The translations under genes and the position numbers were made by a program. This document shows, in pieces, positions 6,865 to 12,882 of a DNA stretch of 12,882 nucleotides. How positions within the stretch are numbered: position 1 is the stretch's first letter; the number at the start of each line of letters is the position of its first letter. Source of the stretch: JBEKTY01 sp049515555 (GTDB lineage Bacteria > Planctomycetota > Planctomycetia > Pirellulales > Thermoguttaceae); the NCBI GenBank assembly GCA_049515555.1, contig JBEKTY010000196.1:1-12882 (forward strand), in the 5' to 3' direction. Below the pieces are notes generated by a model that worked only from the letters and a program-made list of their open reading frames with translations, was not told the origin of the DNA and ran no database searches.

Positions 6865-6899
6865 ACTCCTAACTCCTAACTTCTAACTCCTAACTCCCC
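6865..6899. repeat. Heptamer array, right arm (ACTCCTA) x5
   Basis: Five 7-bp units: ACTCCTA, ACTCCTA, ACTTCTA, ACTCCTA, ACTCCCC. This is the reverse complement of the array at 6683-6717 and has the same unit number. Together they could pair as a 35-bp stem enclosing 147 bases. The arm ends 19 bases before the TTGACA promoter element. Confidence 0.9.
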
Positions 6900-6918
6900 G
6901 GAAGTCGAGTCATATCGG

Positions 6919-6948
6919 TTGACATGGCCGCCTGCGCGGGGATACATT
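6919..6948 (+). promoter_or_regulatory. Candidate sigma70 promoter of the pilMN operon
   Basis: A perfect -35 TTGACA at 6919-6924 is followed, after an 18-base spacer, by TACATT at 6943-6948 (four of six matches to TATAAT); ATACAT at a 17-base spacer is an alternative. The region around the -10 is locally AT-rich in a GC-rich context. Predicted transcription would start near 6955, leaving a leader of about 160 bases before the ATG at 7116. Confidence 0.5.
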
Positions 6949-7115
6949 GGTAAATAGTTAGGTGAGATAGTCCCTTTCCGGTCCTCTCTGGACAGGCCGC
7001 TTCAGGCCTGGGGGCTGTCGCATGTGGTGAGGCGGTACGGAACAGAATTGGAAGAAGCGGGATCGGGGTTCCGCCCGCGGCAGGGCGCCGGCGAGGCCGA
7101 GGGAGACCAATCGCA

Positions 7116-9197
7116 ATGGCCAGAACGAGCGCGGTATGGGGAATCGACATCGGTCAGTGTGCGTTGAAGGCGATGCGCTGCCGGGCGCACCAGGAGCCCG
7201 ACAAGGTGGTCGTCGAGGCCTTCGACTTCATCGAGTACCCGAAGATCCTGACCCAGCCCGACGCCAATCCGACGGAGTTGATCGCCGAGGCGCTGAAGCA
7301 GTTCCTGTCGCGGAACGTGGTGCGTGACGCGCGGGTGGCGGTTTCCGTGTCGGGGCAGAGCGGGTTGGCGCGGTTCATCAAGCTGCCCCCCGTCGAGGCG
7401 CGGAAGATCCCCGACATCGTCCGCTACGAAGCCCGGCAGCAGATCCCCTTCGATCTGAACGACGTGATCTGGGATTACCAGCGGATGGGCGGCGGGGCGG
7501 AAGAAGAAGGGTTCGTGCTGGAGACGGAGATCGGGCTGTTCGCCATGAAGCGCGACGCCGTATTCCGGGCCCTGGAGCCCTTCCGGGAGGCGGGAATCGA
7601 GGTCGATATCGTGCAGCTCACGCCGCTGGCCTTGTACAACTACGTGCTGTTCGACCAGTTGCACGACCTGCCGCCCCCCGACGAGTACGACCCGGAGAAT
7701 CCGCCCGAATCGGTGGTCGTCGTCTCGCTGGGCACCGACGCCAGCGACCTGGTGGTGACCAACGGCTACCGCGTCTGGCAGCGGAGCGTGCCGCTGGGCG
7801 GGAGCCACTTTACCAAGGCCCTGACCAAGGACCTGAAACTCACCTTCGCCAAGGCCGAGCACCTGAAGCGGAACGCGACCACCGCCCAGGATCCGAAGGC
7901 CGTCTTCCAGGCCATGCGGCCGGTGTTCAACGATCTGCAGACCGAGTTGCAGCGCTCGCTGGGTTATTTCACGAACATCGATCGGGCGGCCAAGATCAGC
8001 CGCGTGATTGCCTTGGGCAACGCCTTCAAATTGCCCGGTTTGCGGCGGTACCTGGCCCAAAGCCTAGGCTTCGACATCCAGCGCGTAGAGGCGTTCCGCG
8101 GCCTGATCGGCCCCGAGGTGCTGGGCACCCCGGCCTTCAAGGAGAACATCCTCTCCTTCGGCGTGTGCTACGGTCTGGTCCTGCAGGCCCTGGGGCTGGG
8201 CGGGCTGAAGACGAACCTCCTGCCCCGCGAAATCAGCCGCGACCGGCTGATCCGGGAGAAGAAGCCCTGGGCCGTGGCAGCCGCCGCCCTGATCATGCTC
8301 GCCTGCAGCGTCAGCTTCGCCTCCTATTCGCTGCAGCTCGGCACGGTGAACGAGGGCATGTGGAAGACGGCCGAGGACGGCGCCACGCGAGTCAGCGGGC
8401 AGTCCGACACCCTGAAGAAGCGGGCGGAGACGGCGGTCGGCATGTTCCGCGACACCGAAAACATCGGTAAGCACCTCGTGAGCAACGTCGAGGGGCGGAC
8501 GCGGTGGCTGGCCTTGCTGCGGGCCATCAATGAAAGCCTGCCGCCCCATCAGTGGGCCGTCGTGGCGACAGGTTCCAATCCGCCCCGGGCCGTCGACCAG
8601 ACTCCGCCGGGGGAGTTCTCGAAGCCGCCGCCCAAGGACGTCGCCGAGCGGAACCAGGTGCAGATCACCAACATCGACTGCCAGCAGGTAGACGACCTGT
8701 CGAAGTGGTTTGCGGGGGTCAAGCCGTGGTACGTTCCCCTGGGCGGGGCGCCGCCGGGCGGGACCGCACCCGGCGCGACCGCCCCGGGCGCGGGCGGCGA
8801 GGCGGCCGATGCCGGCCCGGCCGGCCCGGGCATGATCGTCCAGTTGGTCGGCTACCATTACCACAACTCCGGCGAGCTGCAAGGGGCCGAATACGTCAAG
8901 AACACCCTGCTGAAGAACCTCGCCACGGGCCCCGTGCGGAGCTTGGGCGGGGTCTATCCCGTGTTGCTGAAGCCCGGCCGGGTCGAGTCTGAAGAGATCG
9001 TCGCCCCCCGGGCGATGCGGACCTCGGGCCACAACTTGGGGCCGGGCCTCAAGCCCGGGGGCACCGAGCCGGCCGGACCCGCCGCGGAGGACAAGATGCT
9101 GCTGTCGCGGTTCGATTTCCGCATCCAGTTCGTGTGGAACCCCGCGGCGCCCGCCGAGCAAGGCGGCGATAAACCCACCAACCCGCTTACGCGCTAG
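7116..9197 (+). CDS. pilM: PilM-PilN fusion, assembly-platform protein
   Basis: A 693-residue protein. Residues 1-~360 are a full PilM domain (actin-like ATPase fold): the N-terminal WGIDIGQCALKAM, the PilM-typical RYEARQQIPFDLNDVIWDY, a second phosphate-type motif VSLGTDASDLVV, VPLGGSHFTKALTKDL, and an adenosine-type GNAFKLPGL. Residues 366-370 are TNLLP, matching the conserved INLLP-type peptide at the start of PilN, followed by a basic patch and one membrane helix (~386-405). The rest is predicted periplasmic: helices to ~500, a Gly/Ala/Pro linker (~543-570), and strands such as MIVQLVGYHYHN and FDFRIQFVW that could form the PilN ferredoxin-like domain. In type IV pilus systems cytoplasmic PilM binds the PilN tail and, with PilO and PilP, links the motor to the outer-membrane part. 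Here the two are one chain. A GGGAGA at 7101-7106 could serve as a ribosome-binding site. It is first in a tight operon. Confidence 0.9.
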   Translation: MARTSAVWGIDIGQCALKAMRCRAHQEPDKVVVEAFDFIEYPKILTQPDANPTELIAEALKQFLSRNVVRDARVAVSVSGQSGLARFIKLPPVEARKIPDIVRYEARQQIPFDLNDVIWDYQRMGGGAEEEGFVLETEIGLFAMKRDAVFRALEPFREAGIEVDIVQLTPLALYNYVLFDQLHDLPPPDEYDPENPPESVVVVSLGTDASDLVVTNGYRVWQRSVPLGGSHFTKALTKDLKLTFAKAEHLKRNATTAQDPKAVFQAMRPVFNDLQTELQRSLGYFTNIDRAAKISRVIALGNAFKLPGLRRYLAQSLGFDIQRVEAFRGLIGPEVLGTPAFKENILSFGVCYGLVLQALGLGGLKTNLLPREISRDRLIREKKPWAVAAAALIMLACSVSFASYSLQLGTVNEGMWKTAEDGATRVSGQSDTLKKRAETAVGMFRDTENIGKHLVSNVEGRTRWLALLRAINESLPPHQWAVVATGSNPPRAVDQTPPGEFSKPPPKDVAERNQVQITNIDCQQVDDLSKWFAGVKPWYVPLGGAPPGGTAPGATAPGAGGEAADAGPAGPGMIVQLVGYHYHNSGELQGAEYVKNTLLKNLATGPVRSLGGVYPVLLKPGRVESEEIVAPRAMRTSGHNLGPGLKPGGTEPAGPAAEDKMLLSRFDFRIQFVWNPAAPAEQGGDKPTNPLTR

Positions 9198-9207
9198 CCC
9201 CACGATC

Positions 9208-10908
9208 ATGGACAAAATCAAGATCACCTTGGCCGTTCTCCAGAAACACCATTTCTGGCTCCTGTGCCTGGTCATTCTCAGCCTGTCGCTGCTGAGTTGG
9301 AGCAAGGCCGCCAACGACATGTCGGCCCATTTCGCCAAGCGAAAGACCGACCTGCAGAACAAGACCACGAAGGTGGTTTCGATCGGCGCCGACGTGAAGC
9401 ATCCCAACGACAAGACCATTCGCGGCATCCAGTCCCGGCACGGCGTGTCGACGGACCCCTCGGCCCCCAACGAGAAGAACAACCTGGTGGACAACGTGCG
9501 GGAGGTGTGGAAGCGGCTGTATGCCGAGCAGCGGGACCAGAACCCGCTCCCCAAGGCCCTGGTGCAGAAGGAGGGTTTCCAGCGTGAGTTCGACAAGCGT
9601 TGGGGGCCGCTGGAAAAGTTGGGGCCCAGCGACGAGATGGACCCCAAGTACCGCGATACGTTTCTGTACCACATCAAGGAGCATTTCCCCACCCTGTTTC
9701 GGATCATCGATCGCCGCCAGGAGGTCAACGAGGATGGAACGCCGGTCGATACGGGCAACAGGTCGCGCGGCGGCATGGGCACCGCGGCAGGCGGCGCCGG
9801 GCAGGCAGGCGTGCGTATGGAGGGCATCGTGGATTGGGACGAAGTCGATGCCCAACGCCTGATCAGCCGCTTCACGCAATGGCGAACCACCCCCAGCACG
9901 CTCGACGTCATGCTGGCCCAGGAGGACCTGTGGGTTTACGAGGCCCTGCTGCGCGTCATCCGCAACACGAACAACACCAGCCCCGACGATAGGAAGTACA
10001 TCAAGCCGATTGACCACCGGGCGGCCGCCGTCAAGCGGATCAGGGCCTTGGAGATCGGTCAGGACGCGGTGCAGGTGTGGGAAGCGAGCCAGCAGCCGGT
10101 GGCGTTGCTGGGGAGTCAGGCGGCGGGCGGGGCGGCCGGGGGACCGATGGGGGCCGGGGCGGCGGGCGTCAACCCGCTGGCCCACGGCGCCTCCGGCCCG
10201 GGCGGTACGGCCGAAAAATCGCCCCTGGCCGGCCGCTACGTGGACGATAAGGGCAAGCCCCTGGCCGACCCGACGCAGCAGCCGTATGCCGAATTCCGCA
10301 TGATGCCCATCGATCTCCAGGTCATTATCGAGCAGAAGGCCATCCCCAAACTCCTGGCCGAGTGCGCCAATTCGAACATGCCGATCGAGGTCCGGGCGGT
10401 GCGGGTCCTGGCCAAGGATTCGGAGCCCTTTGACCTGGGCGAAGGGGGGTCGGGCGGCGGCTCATCCCCGCAGGGGCCGCGCCTGGGCTCTGGAGCGGCC
10501 GGGCACCTGCCGGGGGCCGGCCGGCCCGGAGCGCCCCCCGGCCCGATGGGTCTGGGCGGCGCCGCGGAGAACCAGGAAGACGAAGCCCTGGACCCCGCCG
10601 TTCCGCCGATCCCCGTCGAGATCCGCGGCATTATTTACATTTACAATCCTCCCGATCGGAGCAGGCTGGGCACGGGTACGGCCGGCGGCTCGGTGGCCGC
10701 GGCCACCGGGGCCAGCGCGAAGCAGGCCGCCCCAGTGGTGCCGCCCGCCACCCCGGCGCCCGCGCCCGCTCCGGTGCCCGCTCGGGCCCCCGCCGTTTCG
10801 CCCGCCCCGGCGCCCGGTGTGCCGCCTGGCCCCGGCGCACCGCCCGCGGCGGCCCCCGCACCCGCTGCACCCGCCGGCGCCCCGAGCGCCAAAGGAGGCC
10901 GGCCATGA
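9208..10908 (+). CDS. Bitopic membrane protein, PilO-like candidate
   Basis: A 566-residue protein not recognised as a named family. A short basic cytoplasmic N-terminus (MDKIKITLAVLQKHH) leads to one membrane helix at about 16-31 (FWLLCLVILSLSLLSW), and the remainder should lie in the periplasm. Residues ~33-240 are mostly helical and charged. Residues ~290-325 are Gly/Ala-rich. Residues ~365-405 (MPIDLQVIIEQKAIPKLLAE, then MPIEVRAVRVLA) have the strand-helix-strand pattern of a PilO/GspM-type ferredoxin-like domain, and VEIRGIIYIYNP could be its last strand. The final ~60 residues are an almost pure Pro/Ala tail. Size, topology and position after PilM-PilN suggest a PilO-type partner, but this is inferred from context and pattern only. 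It starts 10 bases after the pilMN stop with no clear ribosome-binding site, suggesting coupled translation. Confidence 0.75.
   Translation: MDKIKITLAVLQKHHFWLLCLVILSLSLLSWSKAANDMSAHFAKRKTDLQNKTTKVVSIGADVKHPNDKTIRGIQSRHGVSTDPSAPNEKNNLVDNVREVWKRLYAEQRDQNPLPKALVQKEGFQREFDKRWGPLEKLGPSDEMDPKYRDTFLYHIKEHFPTLFRIIDRRQEVNEDGTPVDTGNRSRGGMGTAAGGAGQAGVRMEGIVDWDEVDAQRLISRFTQWRTTPSTLDVMLAQEDLWVYEALLRVIRNTNNTSPDDRKYIKPIDHRAAAVKRIRALEIGQDAVQVWEASQQPVALLGSQAAGGAAGGPMGAGAAGVNPLAHGASGPGGTAEKSPLAGRYVDDKGKPLADPTQQPYAEFRMMPIDLQVIIEQKAIPKLLAECANSNMPIEVRAVRVLAKDSEPFDLGEGGSGGGSSPQGPRLGSGAAGHLPGAGRPGAPPGPMGLGGAAENQEDEALDPAVPPIPVEIRGIIYIYNPPDRSRLGTGTAGGSVAAATGASAKQAAPVVPPATPAPAPAPVPARAPAVSPAPAPGVPPGPGAPPAAAPAPAAPAGAPSAKGGRP
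10891..10898 (+). promoter_or_regulatory. Strong ribosome-binding site (AAAGGAGG)
   Basis: AAAGGAGG ends six bases before the ATG at 10905, which overlaps the previous stop as ATGA. It fixes the start of the third operon gene. It is the best Shine-Dalgarno site in the window; most other genes lack one. Confidence 0.85.
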
Positions 10909-12791
10909 AAGTCAAACTCAAGTTCGACAGCAGGCGGATCCAGCAGTTCTTCCTCGATCATGTCGAGAAGATGGTCATCGGCGGCGTGATCCTGTTCTTC
11001 CTGGTGGCTGCCTACGAATCGTTGTCGCGGAAGGGGTACGAGCAGAGACCGACGGCCTTGGACGAGGCGGTGTCGCGGGCGACCAGCCGCATCGAAAGAG
11101 GGCCCGACGCGCTCGGCGATTACGAGTGCAAGGTCCCGGAGATCGACCCCAACCCGGGCGGAAAAGGGAGGGGGCTCGACCCGCGCGACTACGCGTGGAA
11201 TGTTCCGCTCTGGATTCCGCCGCAGCCGGCGGTCCGCCGCCGAGACGGACCGCGGGTCTTGCCGGTGAAGAACCTGCATGGCGAGGCGGGCCGCGGAGCG
11301 TTGGCCGCGACGGCCGGCGCGGCCGCCGCACCGCCGCCGGTGGTTATCGACTCACGGAAGCGTAATAAACCCGCCCCCCCGCCCGCCGCCCCCGAGGCGG
11401 TTCGCGGGCAGCGCTGGGTCCTCCTGGTCGGCGCGGTGCCAATCAAAGAGCAGAGCGACGATTACAAGAGCTGTTACCAGACGGCCAGCTACAAAGGCGA
11501 CCACGATCAACCGGAGTACCTGGGCTTTTTCGTCGAGCGGGCCGAAGTGGGGGCCGAGACCACCGGCGGGCAGCTCAATTGGTCGAACTTCTACGTCAGC
11601 ACGACGACGATGAAAAAGGCGGCCGAGAACTGGCATCGAGCCGAAACGGAGATCGTCGATCCGAAGCTGGTCCATCCGGCGCTCACTTTCCCGCTGCCGT
11701 CGCGGACTGATGCAGCCTGGGGGGAGGAGGCGGCCTGCGGTCCGCTGATCCCCGTGCTAGCGGCAGAAGAAGGAGGCGGCCCGGGCCAGCAGCGTGGTGC
11801 GGGGCCCGCCGGTGTCGTAGCGCCACCGCACCCCGGTCTTGCCCCGGTGCCGGGCGATGCGGGCCGCGGCCCCGCCAACCCCGGCGGCTTAGACGACGAC
11901 GGCAAGGAAGAGCGGGTCGGACCCGCCGTGCCACGCACCACGGCCAGTGCCGAGCCGCAGGGGCCCAACTATCTGCTCTTCCGCTTCTTCGATTTCGACG
12001 TCAAGCCGGGAAAGCAGTACCGCTATCGCGTCTTCCTCGTGCTCAAGAATCCGAATTTCGGTCTGCCGACCGAATACCTGGTCGACCCGGGACTCGCCAA
12101 GCCCCCCTGGCTCGGCCAGAAAGAGGTCACCAAGGACGCCAACAAGAACATCATCGGCGTGAAGATCGACGAGCGGGAGGCCAAGTGGTCGGAGCCCTCG
12201 GATCCCATCGCCGTGCCCGACGACGTCGAATTGCTGGTGCAGCAGGTCAAGCCGCGGCGGGGTGCGGCCGAACCGGCGGGCATGGTTTGGGTCACGGCCT
12301 GGGCCGAAAAACGAGGGGTCAAGGCCCATGGCGAATTCCCGATCGTGATCGGCAAAGTGGCCGATTTTCCGGGCTGCCATTTCACGATTGCCAAGCCGCC
12401 CCGGCCGGGGCAAGGCAAGAAGCCGGTGGGACCCCGCTCGCTCTTGGACAGCGACGGGCCCACGTCGGTTCCGGTCGATTACGTCACTGAGCAGCTCGTG
12501 GTGGACATGACCGGCGGAGAGCACTTGCCGCACGGCGACGTGACGCTGACCCGGCCTGGCGAGCTCGTGGTGATGGACAGGGCCGGCAACCTCGTGATCC
12601 ACGACGAGTTGCAGGATAGGGCCGTGTTCGACGATTTCGTGAAACAACCGAACGATCAGACGAAGCCGCCGCCACCCGACAAGCGCGTCAAGACCAAGGA
12701 CAAGGACGACTTGCAGAAGATTTTCGAGGACCCCGAAGACTCGGACCACGGGACGGGCGCGAAGAAGGCCAAGCCCGGCCACAGGCCGTAA
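10905..12791 (+). CDS. Bitopic membrane protein with possible FN3-like domain
   Basis: A 628-residue protein, not assignable to a named family. A basic cytoplasmic start (MKVKLKFDSRRIQQFF) precedes one membrane helix at about 23-37 (MVIGGVILFFLVAAY). The rest is predicted periplasmic. Residues ~130-165 are Pro/Ala-rich. Residues ~168-240 form a compact domain (RWVLLVGAVPIKEQ, YLGFFVERAEVG). A Gly/Pro-rich stretch follows (~285-345). Residues ~352-470 (LLFRFFDFDVKPGKQYRYRV through AKWSEPSDPIAVP) resemble a fibronectin III/Ig-like domain ('pGk.Y.yRv' and 'SEPS'). The end is charged and Lys/Asp-rich. Its topology matches PilO/PilP-class components, but it is much larger. The ATGA overlap and strong ribosome-binding site place it in the operon. 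It could brace the platform in the periplasm or contact a substrate, which is inference. Confidence 0.75.
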   Translation: MKVKLKFDSRRIQQFFLDHVEKMVIGGVILFFLVAAYESLSRKGYEQRPTALDEAVSRATSRIERGPDALGDYECKVPEIDPNPGGKGRGLDPRDYAWNVPLWIPPQPAVRRRDGPRVLPVKNLHGEAGRGALAATAGAAAAPPPVVIDSRKRNKPAPPPAAPEAVRGQRWVLLVGAVPIKEQSDDYKSCYQTASYKGDHDQPEYLGFFVERAEVGAETTGGQLNWSNFYVSTTTMKKAAENWHRAETEIVDPKLVHPALTFPLPSRTDAAWGEEAACGPLIPVLAAEEGGGPGQQRGAGPAGVVAPPHPGLAPVPGDAGRGPANPGGLDDDGKEERVGPAVPRTTASAEPQGPNYLLFRFFDFDVKPGKQYRYRVFLVLKNPNFGLPTEYLVDPGLAKPPWLGQKEVTKDANKNIIGVKIDEREAKWSEPSDPIAVPDDVELLVQQVKPRRGAAEPAGMVWVTAWAEKRGVKAHGEFPIVIGKVADFPGCHFTIAKPPRPGQGKKPVGPRSLLDSDGPTSVPVDYVTEQLVVDMTGGEHLPHGDVTLTRPGELVVMDRAGNLVIHDELQDRAVFDDFVKQPNDQTKPPPPDKRVKTKDKDDLQKIFEDPEDSDHGTGAKKAKPGHRP

Positions 12792-12808
12792 CTGGACCTT
12801 TGCAGATT

Positions 12809-12882
12809 ATGGAGCAGTCCCCGCCGAGCCATCGCATCCGCGTTTCGGGCGACGCTCTGCTCCTCAGCGCCGCGCATTTCAT
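12809..12882 (+). CDS. 6-pyruvoyl-tetrahydropterin synthase/QueD family, N-terminal fragment
   Basis: Only the first 24 codons lie in the window and the gene runs off the right edge. Residues 17-24 (LLLSAAHF) match the family signature F-S-A-A-H, where the His is the first ligand of the catalytic zinc. Members make 6-carboxy- or 6-pyruvoyl-tetrahydropterin from dihydroneopterin triphosphate, in queuosine/7-deazaguanine or pterin synthesis. The start lies 17 bases after the preceding stop, so co-transcription with the pilMN operon is likely, although no functional link is obvious. No Shine-Dalgarno site is seen. Confidence 0.7.
   Translation, partial: MEQSPPSHRIRVSGDALLLSAAHF

Larger units (their letters stand above)
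6676..7115. other. 440-bp divergent intergenic region
   Basis: This lies between the divergent starts of the GH38-like gene (-) and the PilM-PilN gene (+). From left to right it holds a heptamer array, a 147-bp spacer, the inverted heptamer array, a promoter-like TTGACA, and a leader of about 160 bases. The spacer has two similar segments, CGAAAACGACCTCGGCGG (6741-6758) and CGAAATGACTTCGGCGG (6827-6843), and a repeated GGGTTGGAA (6777-6785 and near 6797-6805). A small GTCC-TCTCT-GGAC hairpin lies in the leader. No small gene is convincing. Confidence 0.6.

Noticed and set aside
6890..7150. Small minus-strand gene upstream of pilMN
   Set aside because: It overlaps the promoter and start of pilMN, and its Pro/Arg-rich sequence has no recognisable feature.
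8064..9911. 615-codon minus-strand frame opposite pilMN and the next gene
   Set aside because: It spans two well-supported plus-strand genes and shows no domain, so it is an antisense shadow.

Overview
The window looks like a piece of a high-GC Planctomycetota chromosome, probably Pirellulales-like. This is inferred from gene content and protein style: a secreted protein with a CX4CH haem-type motif, a PilM-type protein followed by large Pro/Ala-rich membrane-anchored proteins, few Shine-Dalgarno sites, and many short repeats between and inside genes. No rRNA, tRNA, CRISPR array, transposase or phage gene was seen.

Left part (1-3624): a secreted haem-motif/TPR-like protein (188-1363, +), a Nudix hydrolase (1487-1966, -) and an MFS_3/EntS-type exporter (2212-3504, +). 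The genes are single and alternate in strand. The gaps are full of repeats: two copies of one roughly 80-bp palindrome (1380-1460, 2010-2089) bracket the Nudix gene, a heptamer array (1462-1503) supplies its stop codon, and a near-perfect 30-bp-arm palindrome (3541-3618) sits between two convergent genes, with a lone half-copy at 2117-2146.

Middle (3625-6675, -): a 1016-residue protein resembling the GH38 alpha-mannosidase/GH57 superfamily. The position where GH38 enzymes carry the nucleophile Asp appears to be Arg. Its two halves are joined by a linker containing repeat DNA read in frame.

Right part (6676-12882, +): after a 440-bp divergent intergenic region with a striking inverted pair of heptamer arrays and a sigma70-like promoter comes a tight operon. 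It contains a PilM-PilN fusion (7116-9197), a bitopic PilO-like protein (9208-10908), a second bitopic protein with a possible FN3-like domain (10905-12791), and the start of a 6-pyruvoyl-tetrahydropterin synthase/QueD-family gene (12809 to the edge). The first three look like an inner-membrane assembly platform of type IV pilus/type II secretion type. The PilM ATPase-fold protein is covalently joined to the PilN peptide it normally binds, and its partners are large and poorly characterised. No pilin, pilus motor or secretin gene is in the window, so what this platform drives is unknown. It is the best candidate here for an undescribed system.

A second theme is tandem repeats of 7 bp (once 8 bp) with unrelated sequences, at six places, two of them inside reading frames.
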